Source of the DNA: Firmicutes bacterium UBA7510
GTDB lineage: Bacteria; Bacillota; Clostridia; Tissierellales; Sedimentibacteraceae
Direction of reading: 5' to 3'
DNA length: 64,000 bases
NCBI GenBank assembly: GCA_002479485.1
Contig: DLNM01000052.1
Location: 1-64,000, forward strand
This document shows positions 8,810 through 18,636 of the stretch, piece by piece (the first letter of the stretch is position 1; the number at the start of each line of letters is the position of its first letter). The position numbers were made by a program, and so were the translations under genes. The notes under the pieces were generated by a model, which was not told where the DNA came from, searched no databases, and was given only the letters and a program-made list of their open reading frames with translations.

Positions 8810-10032
8810 TTACTTCAATATTAAAACTTTTAATTGCAATTATCATTGCATTTTTAATTGGAAAACTCGTATCAAAAATAAAATTACCTGCTATATTAGG
8901 GTGGCTTATAGCTGGAATGATTCTAGGGCCACATGCATTAGGACTTATGAACAGTGAAATTTTAGATGCAAAATGGTATATTTCAATAGTGAATATTTTA
9001 GAGTGTGCTGTTGGTCTTTTAATAGGTACTGAACTCGTATGGGGCAAAATTAAAAAAACAGGCAAGCAAATAATTATAACGACTTTAACACAATCACTGG
9101 GGACATTCTTTATAGTTAGCTTAGTATTTGGAATTGTGTTTTACTTTACAAATATTCCACTTTATTTAGCTGTTATATTTGGAGGAATTGCATTAGCTAC
9201 AGCACCAGCACCGGCACTTTCCATAGTGCGTGAATTTAAAACCGATGGGCCTGTAACTAATACATTAATTCCAATGGCGGCACTTGATGATATGGTTGGT
9301 GTTATAGTGTTTTTTTCTGTTATTTCAATTGTTTCCGCTAATATATCAGAACAAAGTTTGCCAGCATATATGATTGCGCTTGTTGTATTATTGCCAATAA
9401 TTATTGGAATTGCAACAGGATTTTTAGCAGGATTTATTCTTAAAAAGGAGCGCTCATCACTTAAAACCTTATTACTTTTAATTGCAGGAATTATACTTAC
9501 ATCAGGAGTAGGATTTATATTTAACAATGTAATTTTACCAAAACCGGTATTAAACTTTATGCTTATGGGTATGGCTTTTTCAACTGTATTTTCTAACATG
9601 GTAACAGAGAAAAGATTAGAACAGATAATGAGCTCATTTAATCCATTGCTTGGAGTTTCTATGATAGTTGTAATTTTAAATTTAGGTGCACCTCTTGATT
9701 ATCATCTAATATTAGGAGCTGGATTATTCACTGCAATATATATTATTTCAAGAGCAATTGGAAAATGTAGCGGAGCGTATTTTGGTGCAGCAATAACAGA
9801 TTCTCCTAAGACAGTAAAAAAATATTTAGGACTTACCTTGCTGCCGCACTCCGGTGTATCGTTAGTATTTACAGGAATAGCAGTATCCGTTTTATCAGGT
9901 CCTGCTCCAGAGTGTGCAAAAATCATACAAGGTACAATTGCGGCTGCCGCAGTTATTAACGAAGTAATAGCTGTTATCATAGCAAAAAAAGCCTTCGAAT
10001 GGTCTGGAGAATTTAATAAAAAATGGGAATAA
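8806..10032 (+). CDS. CPA2-type cation/proton antiporter
   Basis: A 408-residue integral membrane protein with about 12 hydrophobic segments, of the sodium/hydrogen exchanger (KefB/CPA2) superfamily. The N-terminus has the family pattern KIKLPAILGWLIAGMILGP, and there is a polar break in a membrane region at LIPMAALDDMVGV, where transport aspartates are expected. It lacks the RCK/TrkA-N domain of full Kef channels, so it is the short form. It starts within the TetR stop codon with AAGGAG upstream. Being under TetR control, it may answer an organic cation or antimicrobial rather than act in housekeeping. That is inference. Confidence 0.85.
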   Translation: MITSILKLLIAIIIAFLIGKLVSKIKLPAILGWLIAGMILGPHALGLMNSEILDAKWYISIVNILECAVGLLIGTELVWGKIKKTGKQIIITTLTQSLGTFFIVSLVFGIVFYFTNIPLYLAVIFGGIALATAPAPALSIVREFKTDGPVTNTLIPMAALDDMVGVIVFFSVISIVSANISEQSLPAYMIALVVLLPIIIGIATGFLAGFILKKERSSLKTLLLLIAGIILTSGVGFIFNNVILPKPVLNFMLMGMAFSTVFSNMVTEKRLEQIMSSFNPLLGVSMIVVILNLGAPLDYHLILGAGLFTAIYIISRAIGKCSGAYFGAAITDSPKTVKKYLGLTLLPHSGVSLVFTGIAVSVLSGPAPECAKIIQGTIAAAAVINEVIAVIIAKKAFEWSGEFNKKWE

Positions 10033-10156
10033 ATAAATAAAAATATGATTTAGACAAAATTCAGCAAACAAATATTAAAAAAAGCTTTATAGTATTAAAA
10101 AGATATTTATTTTTAATTTCTATGTGATGCCACGAAGTGGCATAATGGAGGATATC

Positions 10157-11758
10157 ATGATTAACTATAGAAAAAGTTTAATATTTGTTTGTTTTATTAT
10201 TTTATTACTTTTGAGTAGCTGTACTGTTGTTGATACTCAAACAGTAGAGCAAATTGAATATAATTATTCTAGGTATGAAGGTATTGCTCAGAATGATGGT
10301 TATTACACTAAATTTGTTTGCACCTCAACCGAACGTATTGAGTATTATTTTGAGGATGAAAAATATACTGAGGAGCAAAGAGCAGATTTTATAAATAGTG
10401 TTGAAACACTTTGCATATTCTTAGAAAGTGAATATGAAATGTTGTTTGAAGAACCTCTATGCATATACGTAAGCGATAAAAGTATGCTTCAAGGTACAGG
10501 TAGAAAGTTATTTTTAAATGATTTAACTGTAGAATCTATAGATTATGTAGTTGCTTTTTTACAAGCATTATCTGGATATAATGCTAACTATGGTTTGTGC
10601 TATGGTATTAGCTGCTATATAAACGAAAAACTAAATGGGGCTTTACTTATACCAGATGTATCTGTTGAAAGGCTTGGACAGTATTATACTATGAATGCAA
10701 ATATTAATCTTATGGATTTAACAATTCCGGTATTCCAAACAGTTTATTTTTCTGAGGAGCAAAATAAATATGCTTATTCGACAGCATACTATTTTGTCAA
10801 AGATTTAATAGAAAGAAAAGGACTTAAATACTCTATAGATTTATTAAAGAATTCAGCAAAACTGGATACATCCTTTGATAAAGACTATGCAGAGGAGAAA
10901 AATGTTTGGTTAAAAAGTATAGGTGCAACAAAAAAATATGAAGTTTCAACAATACCTATAAGATATGAATTAAAGTTAGGAAAAAATACAAAAACTTATC
11001 CTTATGTAATATATACACCATCAACAATATCTTATTTTGTTCCTAATGAGAAATTTGAACGCGAAGGAATTGTTATGGATTATGATTACATTAAATATTA
11101 CTTAACTTTATATGAACAGGATGTTATGGCACTGAAGAAGTATTTAGCACCATATTTTGATACGGAAAATGAAGTTGTGCCTTGCTATTTTAATAATACG
11201 AATAAGGGTACAAGTTACTATAAATACACTGCACTTGAATATGCGTCACCTCTTTGGGCAGGAGCTCATGAATATGCGCATTACATCACATACAATGATA
11301 AAATTCCCGTATGGATGGTTGAAGGAACAGCAATGTATTGTGATTTTTATTTAGAGCATGATGGTGTATATAGAATGATTAAAGAATACTTAGGTCATAT
11401 TAAATCTATGGATAATGAATTTATGCGTTTATATAATAAAAATTTAGTTGATATATACGAAAAGTCAAATGAAGTTAATCTAAGCTTATTTAACGAGGTT
11501 ATGGCATATTTTGAAAATAAATATAAAACTGCTCATAGTACTTTTGCTTGGATTAGTATAGTAGATAAAAATGAAGATGGAGCAGAGTTGAGCTATGCTG
11601 AAGGGGGTTCACTGGTAAACTATCTAATAAAAACCTATGGTGAAGACAAATATTTTAAATTGTTTGAGGACTATTCAAAGCTAAATGCAATATACGGCAA
11701 GACCTATGAAGAATTAAAAGAAGAATGGCTAACTCAATTAAAGAATAAAATGGAATAG
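10157..11758 (+). CDS. Secreted lipoprotein metallopeptidase, MA-clan-like
   Basis: A 533-residue protein starting with a lipoprotein signal peptide (LIFVCFIILLLLSSC, lipobox LSSC, cysteine near residue 22). It should be anchored on the outer face of the membrane. Near residue 370 it carries AHEYAHYI, an HExxH-type zinc site, followed by VWMVEGTAMYCDFY. There the glutamate of EGTAMY suits the third zinc ligand of peptidase MA-like gluzincins. The N-terminal half is not recognised. ATG 10157 has GGAGG at 10147-10151. A small hairpin (10127-10133 with 10137-10143) lies just upstream. The substrate is unknown. It is single, with a terminator after it. Confidence 0.75.
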   Translation: MINYRKSLIFVCFIILLLLSSCTVVDTQTVEQIEYNYSRYEGIAQNDGYYTKFVCTSTERIEYYFEDEKYTEEQRADFINSVETLCIFLESEYEMLFEEPLCIYVSDKSMLQGTGRKLFLNDLTVESIDYVVAFLQALSGYNANYGLCYGISCYINEKLNGALLIPDVSVERLGQYYTMNANINLMDLTIPVFQTVYFSEEQNKYAYSTAYYFVKDLIERKGLKYSIDLLKNSAKLDTSFDKDYAEEKNVWLKSIGATKKYEVSTIPIRYELKLGKNTKTYPYVIYTPSTISYFVPNEKFEREGIVMDYDYIKYYLTLYEQDVMALKKYLAPYFDTENEVVPCYFNNTNKGTSYYKYTALEYASPLWAGAHEYAHYITYNDKIPVWMVEGTAMYCDFYLEHDGVYRMIKEYLGHIKSMDNEFMRLYNKNLVDIYEKSNEVNLSLFNEVMAYFENKYKTAHSTFAWISIVDKNEDGAELSYAEGGSLVNYLIKTYGEDKYFKLFEDYSKLNAIYGKTYEELKEEWLTQLKNKME

Positions 11759-11760
11759 AT

Positions 11761-11791
11761 AAATAAAATGTGCTTAAGGCACATTTTATTT
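11761..11791 (+). terminator. Terminator after the metallopeptidase
   Basis: A 13-bp perfect stem (11761-11773 with 11779-11791) with a 5-nt loop, followed by T-rich sequence. Confidence 0.85.
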
Positions 11792-11796
11792 ATTTC

Positions 11797-11845
11797 TTGA
11801 CTTGCATATACTAACGTTATATAATAAAAGGCGAACATATGTTTA
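11797..11845 (+). promoter_or_regulatory. uvrBA promoter with DinR/LexA SOS box
   Basis: TTGACT (11797-11802) and TATAAT (11820-11825) have a 17-bp spacer. Directly at the start site lies CGAACATATGTTTA (11832-11845). This matches the published Bacillus DinR box pattern CGAAC-RNRY-GTTYC at all but the last base. LexA binding here would block transcription until DNA damage. Confidence 0.8.
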
Positions 11846-11857
11846 GAGGTGACAATT

Positions 11858-13822
11858 GTGGGAAAATTTAAGATAAATTCGGAGTTCAAGCCTACAGGCG
11901 ACCAACCACAGGCTATAGATGAATTAGTTAATGGAATAAATGATAATTTAAAATATCAAACACTATTAGGTGTAACAGGATCAGGTAAAACCTTTACTAT
12001 GGCAAATATCATAGAAAGAGTTCAGAAACCTACTGTTGTGCTAGCGCACAATAAAACTCTTGCTGCGCAGCTTTGTGCTGAGTTTAAGGAGTTTTTTCCT
12101 GACAATGCAGTTGAATATTTTGTCAGTTACTATGATTACTATCAACCAGAGGCCTATGTTCCTAGCAGTGATACCTTTATTGAGAAGGATTCTTCTATCA
12201 ATGATGAGATAGATAAGCTCAGACACTCTGCTACGGCTTCCTTGTTTGAAAGAAAGGATGTTATAATTGTAGCCAGTGTATCCTGTATATATGGACTTGG
12301 TAGCCCAATTGATTATGAAAACTTGGTTATTTCACTTAGACCGGGTATGCAAAAAGACAGAGACGAAATAATACAAAAACTTGTAGAGATACAATATAAG
12401 AGAAATGATATAAGCTTTACTCGCGGTAACTTTAGAGTAAGAGGAGATGTTTTGGAGATATTCCCAGCATCATCTTCTGAAAGTGCAATAAGAGTAGAGT
12501 TTTTTGGTGATGAAGTAGAAAGAATTACAGAAATAAATACTATTACTGGAGAAGTTTTAGGTAGAAGAAATCATATATCTATATTCCCAGCATCACACTA
12601 TGCGACAACAGAAGAAAACATTAAAAGAGCAATAGAAACTGTCAAGGAAGAATTAAAAGAAAGATTAAAATATTTTGAGAGTGAAAATAAGCTTTTAGAG
12701 GCGCAGCGTATTGAACAGCGTACTAACTATGATGTAGAGATGTTGGAGGAAATGGGATATTGCAATGGTATAGAAAACTATACTAGACACATAAACAATG
12801 TGCCACCAGGTGGAAGACCATTTACTCTTCTTGATTATCTGCCAAAGGATTTTTTATTGTTTATAGATGAGTCACACGTGAGTGTACCTCAGGTAAGAGG
12901 TATGTTTAATGGAGATAGAGCAAGAAAACAAACCTTGGTTGATTACGGATTTAGATTACCTTCTGCACTTGATAATAGACCCCTTAAGTTTGATGAGTTT
13001 GAAAGTGTTATAAATCAAGTAGTATTTGTAAGTGCTACTCCTGGACCATATGAAAAGGAGCATTCTCAGAATGTTGCTGAACAAATTATCAGACCTACTG
13101 GGCTTATTGACCCTCCGATACATGTAAGACCGGTGGAGAATCAAATAGATGATTTAATGAAGGAAATTAGAGAGGTAACAGGTAGAGGACAAAGAGTTTT
13201 AGTTACAACACTTACTAAAAAAATGGCAGAGGATTTGACCTTCTATTTTAGAAATTCTGGGATAAAGGTTCAATATCTTCACTCTGATGTAGATACATTA
13301 GAAAGAATGGAAATAATTAGAGACTTAAGAGTTGGTGAATTTGACGTATTAGTGGGTATAAACTTACTTAGAGAAGGTCTTGACTTGCCAGAGGTATCCT
13401 TGGTTGCGATACTAGATGCTGACAAGGAGGGTTTCTTGCGTTCTGAAACATCTCTAATTCAGACAGTTGGTAGAGCCGCTCGTAATGTTGACGGTAAGGT
13501 TATAATGTATGCTGACAAGGTTACAGGATCTATGGAAAGAGCAATTAACGAAACAAATAGAAGAAGAAGTATACAAAACGAATATAATGAAAAGTATGGC
13601 ATTATACCTCAATCAATTAAGAAGGGCGTGCGTGATGTTATTGAGGCTACTACTGCAGCAGAGGAAACTAAGGAATACAAGGTTGACAAGAAGCAAGGTG
13701 TTGATTTAAGAACACATTTAATTGAACTTGAAAAAGAAATGCTAACTGCTGCTGAAAACTTAGAATTCGAACGTGCAGCTGAAATTAGAGATGAAATAAA
13801 AAGACTAAGTAAAGAGTTGTAA
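11858..13822 (+). CDS. uvrB: UvrABC excinuclease subunit B
   Basis: DNA-damage verification helicase of nucleotide excision repair that receives damaged DNA from UvrA and recruits UvrC. The 654-residue product has Walker A GVTGSGKTFT near residue 38, the beta-hairpin region YYDYYQPEAYVP near 93, helicase motifs DESHVSV and VGRAARN, and a C-terminal UVR domain (LEKEMLTAAENLEFERAAEIRDE). I take GTG at 11858 as the start because AGAGGTG (11845-11851) is well spaced; an in-frame GTG at 11849 lies within that site. It is the first gene of a two-gene operon with uvrA behind an SOS promoter. Confidence 0.97.
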   Translation: MGKFKINSEFKPTGDQPQAIDELVNGINDNLKYQTLLGVTGSGKTFTMANIIERVQKPTVVLAHNKTLAAQLCAEFKEFFPDNAVEYFVSYYDYYQPEAYVPSSDTFIEKDSSINDEIDKLRHSATASLFERKDVIIVASVSCIYGLGSPIDYENLVISLRPGMQKDRDEIIQKLVEIQYKRNDISFTRGNFRVRGDVLEIFPASSSESAIRVEFFGDEVERITEINTITGEVLGRRNHISIFPASHYATTEENIKRAIETVKEELKERLKYFESENKLLEAQRIEQRTNYDVEMLEEMGYCNGIENYTRHINNVPPGGRPFTLLDYLPKDFLLFIDESHVSVPQVRGMFNGDRARKQTLVDYGFRLPSALDNRPLKFDEFESVINQVVFVSATPGPYEKEHSQNVAEQIIRPTGLIDPPIHVRPVENQIDDLMKEIREVTGRGQRVLVTTLTKKMAEDLTFYFRNSGIKVQYLHSDVDTLERMEIIRDLRVGEFDVLVGINLLREGLDLPEVSLVAILDADKEGFLRSETSLIQTVGRAARNVDGKVIMYADKVTGSMERAINETNRRRSIQNEYNEKYGIIPQSIKKGVRDVIEATTAAEETKEYKVDKKQGVDLRTHLIELEKEMLTAAENLEFERAAEIRDEIKRLSKEL

Positions 13823-13880
13823 GGAGTGAAAGAGTGAAGAAAGAACATTCTTAACTTTAAAACGGAGGTAAATATACACA

Positions 13881-16691
13881 ATGGATAAAATAATTGTAAA
13901 GGGAGCGAAGGAACATAACCTGAAAAATGTTAACGTTGAGCTTCCTAGAGATAAATTTATAGTGTTTACAGGACTTAGTGGTTCTGGAAAGACATCATTA
14001 GCCTTTGACACTATTTATGCGGAAGGTCAAAGAAGATATGTTGAAAGCTTATCATCCTATGCTCGTCAATTCTTAGGGCAGATGGAAAAACCAGATGTAG
14101 AATATATTGAAGGCTTATCACCAGCTATATCAATAGACCAAAAAACAACAAACCGAAATCCCCGTTCTACTGTAGGTACAGTTACAGAGATATACGACTA
14201 TATGAGACTATTATTTGCTCGTGTAGGCACACCTCACTGTCCTAAATGCGGTAAGGAAATAACATCGCAAACAGTAGATCAAATAATAGATAAGGTTCTT
14301 GAATTTCCTGAAAGAACTAAAATCCAAATTTTAGCACCTGTTATAAGAGGGGCTAAAGGTACCCATAAAAAGTTGTTAGAAAATATCAAAAAAGACGGCT
14401 TTGTTAGGGTTAGAGTAAATGGCGAATTATATGAATTAGATGATAACATAGAGCTAGATAAGAATAAAAAACATAACATAGAAGTTGTTATAGATAGAAT
14501 TATAGTTAAAGAGGGAATTGAAAAAAGGTTATCAGATTCAATAGAAACTGCACTTAAGCTTGCAGAAGGCTTAATTTTAATCGATGTTATGGAACAACAA
14601 GAGATTTTAATGAGTACAAACTTTGCATGCATAGAATGTGGCATAGGTTTTGGTGAAATATCTCCTAGAATGTTCTCGTTTAACAATCCCTTTGGTATGT
14701 GTAAAACCTGTGTAGGATTAGGGATAAAGAAGGAAATAGATATTGACCTAATAATTCCTGATTGGACAAAGAGTATAGGTGAAAGAGCTATAACGCCATT
14801 TGGAGCAGATGAAGAAGGATATTACTTCCAAATATTTAAGGCTATTGCAGACTATCATAATTTTGATATATCAAAACCACTTAGTGAAGCACCTCAATCA
14901 TTTATTGATGAACTTTTATATGGAACAAATGGAAGAGAACTAAAGGTTAATTTTGTAAGTAAATTTCAAGGTGAAAGAACTTATATAAGGGATTTTGAGG
15001 GTGTTGTTACTAACCTTGAAAGAAGATATTTGGAGACGAAATCACCAGAGATGCAGGAATGGATAGAAAGCTTTATGAATGACATTCCATGCCCTGATTG
15101 CAATGGTGCTAGACTTAATGAAATATCACTATCAGTTAAGATTGGTGGCAAAAATATTTATGAAGTAACTCAATTATCAGTTAGCAAACTTATAGACTTT
15201 TTAGACAAATTGCAGTTAACACCTAAACAGGAATTCATAGGGCATCAAATATTAAAAGAAATAAAAGAGCGAGCAAGCTTTTTGAGGGATGTTGGGCTTA
15301 ACTATTTAACACTTAGCAGAAATGCAAGCACCTTATCAGGTGGAGAGTCTCAGCGTATAAGACTTGCTACACAAATAGGTTCAAGCCTAGTGGGAGTATT
15401 GTATGTACTTGACGAGCCAAGCATAGGACTTCATCAAAGAGATAACAGCATGTTGATTAAAACTCTTAGAAATTTAACTAATCTAGGTAATACACTTATA
15501 GTAGTAGAGCACGATGAAGAAACAATGGAAAGCGCCGACTATATATTAGATATGGGACCAGGTGCTGGACTTCATGGTGGTGAAGTAATTGCTTTTGGTA
15601 CATTAGATGAGATAAAAAAATGTGAGGACTCAATTACAGGACAGTATCTAAGCGGTAAAAAGAAAATAGAGGTACCGAGTGTAAGAAGAACATTAGGAGA
15701 AAGATTCCTTGAGGTAAAAGGAGCTACTCAAAATAATCTTAAAAATATTAATGTAAAAATTCCTTTAGGGGGATTGGTATGCGTTACGGGAGTATCAGGA
15801 TCTGGTAAGAGTACATTAATTAATCAAATTCTTCTTAAGGGCTTACAACAAAAGTTAAATAGATCAAAGACAAAAACAGGCAAGTATAAAGAGCTTATAG
15901 GCACTGAGCAAATAGATAAGGTTATAAGCATTGACCAATCACCTATAGGTAGAACTCCTAGGTCAAATCCAGCTACTTATACAGGAGTTTTTGACCATAT
16001 AAGAGATGTCTTTGCCATGACCAATGAAGCTAAAACTAGAGGTTATCAAAAAGGTAGATTTAGTTTCAATGTTAAGGGTGGAAGATGTGAAGCTTGTAAA
16101 GGTGACGGAATTGTAAAAATAGAAATGCACTTTCTACCTGATGTATATGTACCTTGTGACGTGTGTAAGGGTAAAAGATATAGCAGAGAAACTCTAGAAG
16201 TAAAATATAAAGGTAAAAATATATCTGAGGTATTAGAAATGACAGTAGAAGAAGGTCTAGTCTTCTTTGAAAATATACCAAAGATAAAAACAAAACTTCA
16301 AACAATGTATGATGTGGGACTTTCATACATTAAGCTAGGTCAACCTTCAACACAGCTTTCAGGTGGAGAGGCTCAAAGAATTAAGTTAGCCTTTGAACTT
16401 AGCAAGCGTGCAACAGGTAAGACTTTGTATATATTAGACGAACCGACAACAGGACTTCATATAGCAGATATTCACAAACTGATAGAGGTGTTAAATAAGC
16501 TTGTTGATACTGGTAATTCCGTTTTAGTTATAGAGCATAATCTTGATGTTATTAAAACATCAGACCACATCATAGACCTAGGTCCTGAAGGTGGAGACGG
16601 TGGAGGACAAATTATAGCTGAAGGAACACCAGAAGAGGTTGCCAAGGTTAAAGGTTCATATACTGGACAGTATTTGAAGAAATATTTATAA
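13881..16691 (+). CDS. uvrA: UvrABC excinuclease subunit A
   Basis: Damage-recognition ATPase of nucleotide excision repair. The 936-residue product holds two ABC-type nucleotide-binding halves. Walker A GLSGSGKTS is near 31 and GVSGSGKST near 635; LSGGESQR and LSGGEAQR are the signatures. Zinc-binding CxxC pairs are CPKCGKE, CIECG with CKTC, and CEAC with CDVC. It lies 58 nt after uvrB with GGAGGT upstream and no terminator between, so it shares the SOS promoter at 11797. uvrC is not in the window. Confidence 0.98.
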   Translation: MDKIIVKGAKEHNLKNVNVELPRDKFIVFTGLSGSGKTSLAFDTIYAEGQRRYVESLSSYARQFLGQMEKPDVEYIEGLSPAISIDQKTTNRNPRSTVGTVTEIYDYMRLLFARVGTPHCPKCGKEITSQTVDQIIDKVLEFPERTKIQILAPVIRGAKGTHKKLLENIKKDGFVRVRVNGELYELDDNIELDKNKKHNIEVVIDRIIVKEGIEKRLSDSIETALKLAEGLILIDVMEQQEILMSTNFACIECGIGFGEISPRMFSFNNPFGMCKTCVGLGIKKEIDIDLIIPDWTKSIGERAITPFGADEEGYYFQIFKAIADYHNFDISKPLSEAPQSFIDELLYGTNGRELKVNFVSKFQGERTYIRDFEGVVTNLERRYLETKSPEMQEWIESFMNDIPCPDCNGARLNEISLSVKIGGKNIYEVTQLSVSKLIDFLDKLQLTPKQEFIGHQILKEIKERASFLRDVGLNYLTLSRNASTLSGGESQRIRLATQIGSSLVGVLYVLDEPSIGLHQRDNSMLIKTLRNLTNLGNTLIVVEHDEETMESADYILDMGPGAGLHGGEVIAFGTLDEIKKCEDSITGQYLSGKKKIEVPSVRRTLGERFLEVKGATQNNLKNINVKIPLGGLVCVTGVSGSGKSTLINQILLKGLQQKLNRSKTKTGKYKELIGTEQIDKVISIDQSPIGRTPRSNPATYTGVFDHIRDVFAMTNEAKTRGYQKGRFSFNVKGGRCEACKGDGIVKIEMHFLPDVYVPCDVCKGKRYSRETLEVKYKGKNISEVLEMTVEEGLVFFENIPKIKTKLQTMYDVGLSYIKLGQPSTQLSGGEAQRIKLAFELSKRATGKTLYILDEPTTGLHIADIHKLIEVLNKLVDTGNSVLVIEHNLDVIKTSDHIIDLGPEGGDGGGQIIAEGTPEEVAKVKGSYTGQYLKKYL

Positions 16692-16712
16692 ACTTATAAG
16701 AGTAGATTAGCG

Positions 16713-16745
16713 ATAAAAGGGATGACCATCGGCCATCCCTTTTAT
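16713..16745. terminator. Bidirectional terminator after uvrA
   Basis: A 12-bp stem (16713-16724 with 16734-16745) with an AT-rich 3' tail lies between convergent genes. Confidence 0.8.
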
Positions 16746-16776
16746 TATTTATAAGTATATTTGATGCTTATATAAA

Positions 16777-17484
16777 TTATATTATTGTTATTTCTTTATT
16801 ACTAATATCTAGAATTGAAATATTACATGTCCCACCTAAGTTTTCTTGTACTAATTTTGATAAATCGTTTAAAGCATTTTCAAACTCGTTCAATCTTTTT
16901 TCATCTACTAATTCAATACATAAAAAAGCATTTTTTGTATTTTCAGTGAGCATTGTTCTTACTGATTCACGCCAATTCCAGCATCTACAAATTGCTCCTT
17001 CATCATCTTTGTACACTATTTCACCTTCATATGGTGGTGCATTTTCATCTGTTCCTAAAGTAATAAAGTTTTCATTTCCTACTGCCTTAGTCAGTCTAAT
17101 ATCTCCTGCAAATGTATCGATATCTTCTCCTCCGCATGGTAATCCATATTTTAATGAAATAGAGTTGTAAATATCAACTAAAGGATTGATAGTTCCTAAG
17201 TTGTTTCCATTAGATACTCGCTTTAGTAAAGCTTCAATTGATGATCTTGCACCCTTCTTAGTTTTAAACTTCTGAAATGCCTCTCTCCACACTTTTATAA
17301 CTTCATTGCTGCTAAATTCTTCATTATTCAAATGCTTTAAAGCTTCCTTTTCTGATGTGGAAATCATATCTATATATTTGCTTTCATCTTTAATAGTATT
17401 ATCTATGCCATGACAAACAATAACACCAATTTTTGCATTTGGAAACAGACTCCAAAACTCATCTTCAGTAATAAATTTTTTCAT
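16777..17484 (-). CDS. B3/B4 (PheT-like) domain protein
   Basis: A 235-residue soluble protein matching the free-standing B3/B4 domain family, named for the phenylalanyl-tRNA synthetase beta-subunit domain. Recognition rests on the central block YNSISLKYGLPCGGEDID, then GDIRLTKAVGNE and the WNWRESVRTMLT segment. Stand-alone members are widespread in Firmicutes. Proposed roles in editing or amino-acid recognition are not established, so I give no function. AAGGAGG precedes the ATG. It lies downstream of degV on the same strand, separated by a probable terminator. Confidence 0.8.
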   Translation of the reverse strand: MKKFITEDEFWSLFPNAKIGVIVCHGIDNTIKDESKYIDMISTSEKEALKHLNNEEFSSNEVIKVWREAFQKFKTKKGARSSIEALLKRVSNGNNLGTINPLVDIYNSISLKYGLPCGGEDIDTFAGDIRLTKAVGNENFITLGTDENAPPYEGEIVYKDDEGAICRCWNWRESVRTMLTENTKNAFLCIELVDEKRLNEFENALNDLSKLVQENLGGTCNISILDISNKEITII

Positions 17485-17505
17485 TATTTATACCTCCTTA
17501 ATAAT

Positions 17506-17547
17506 AAAAAAGCCATATGAATATTATTTAATATCTTCTAGGCTTTT
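17506..17547 (-). terminator. Probable terminator after degV
   Basis: Read leftward, AAAAGCC and GGCTTTTTT close an AT-rich inner stem (about 17506-17547), ending in a T run. Confidence 0.6.
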
Positions 17548-17591
17548 ATTCTTCCGTTTACAGTTAAATAATTATATCATAATTTTAATAT

Positions 17592-18452
17592 TTATTCAAT
17601 AAATTCTTGTACTACAACTCCAATAAGTCCCGGTCCCGTATGAACACCTAAAGCTGGGCTTATACTGCTTTCAATCAGGTATTTTATATTTCTTAATTCT
17701 TCTTTTATCTTTTTAGCCATATTTGTTGCTTCCTCATATGCGTGACCGTTACCTATTGCTATTTTACAACTATTAAAGCTTTTTGCATATTTTTCAGCCA
17801 TTTCAATTGTTTTTTTAATAGAATTTTTTCTTCCTATACACTTAGTTACATTATAATATATCCCATCTTCATTACATGAGATAATAGGTTTTAGCTCTAA
17901 AAGTGTACCGACAGCACAGGTTACTAATCCAATTCTACCACCTCTTTTTAAATACTCTAATGTTTCAACACAGAAAAATATTTTAGTGTTTTTTGCAACC
18001 TGCATTAATTTTTCTTTTATTATTTCAAAGCTGTAGTTTTTCTCTATAAGCTCGCCGGCAGTTATTGCTATCAAACCAGCACCAAGACTAATATTTTTTG
18101 AGTCCACAACATAAGTTTCAACAGTTTGATAATCTTTAGCTATTATATTTACAATATTATTTGTACCGCTTAATCCGCTGGAAACAGTTACTGCAATTAT
18201 TTTTTCATATCCAGCGTCTATAATTTTTTCAAATGTATTTTTTATTATTTCTCCAGATGGTAATGAGGTTTTAGGAACCTCTATTTTTAAATTTTCATAT
18301 ATCTCATCGGCTGTTATGTCAATGCCATCTAAGTAGCTTTTGTCTTTATAATTTATTGTCATTGGTAAAACATACATGTTGTATTTTTCTATGTATTCTT
18401 TAGGTACGTCAGTGCACGAGTCAATTATTAAAGCAATTTTTCCTTTCTGCAT
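17592..18452 (-). CDS. DegV family fatty-acid-binding protein
   Basis: A 286-residue cytosolic protein of the DegV/FakB family. These bind a fatty acid and, with a FakA kinase, feed exogenous fatty acids into phospholipid synthesis. Landmarks are IIDSCTDVPKEY at the N-terminus, the PKTSLPSG block near 80, VTVSSGLSGTNN near 112, and the C-terminal HTGPGLIGVVVQEF. GGAGGATCT precedes the ATG. No FakA gene is nearby. Clostridia usually carry several degV paralogues, so the specific ligand cannot be told. Confidence 0.88.
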   Translation of the reverse strand: MQKGKIALIIDSCTDVPKEYIEKYNMYVLPMTINYKDKSYLDGIDITADEIYENLKIEVPKTSLPSGEIIKNTFEKIIDAGYEKIIAVTVSSGLSGTNNIVNIIAKDYQTVETYVVDSKNISLGAGLIAITAGELIEKNYSFEIIKEKLMQVAKNTKIFFCVETLEYLKRGGRIGLVTCAVGTLLELKPIISCNEDGIYYNVTKCIGRKNSIKKTIEMAEKYAKSFNSCKIAIGNGHAYEEATNMAKKIKEELRNIKYLIESSISPALGVHTGPGLIGVVVQEFIE

Positions 18453-18575
18453 AGATCCTCCTCTATATCGAAAACTATTTAAAGTAGTAATTAAAACTAT
18501 ATTAAATCATCTAAGATATATTGTCAAGTGATTTTTATGACAATGTATTTAATTTCCAAATTTATAAATATTAGA

Positions 18576-18603
18576 TTGCCAAAAAAGAAAAATAGTATAT
18601 AAT
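18576..18603 (+). promoter_or_regulatory. Promoter of the MBL-fold gene
   Basis: TTGCCA (18576-18581) and TATAAT (18598-18603) with a 16-bp spacer, 34 nt before the start codon. Confidence 0.6.
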
Positions 18604-18636
18604 GTAACAGGGAATGATTCTTAATTTGGAGGAGAA

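Noticed and set aside
10127..10143. Short hairpin ATGCCAC/GTGGCAT as a terminator of the antiporter gene
   Set aside because: It is only 7 bp long, has no T run, and lies next to the next gene's ribosome binding site.
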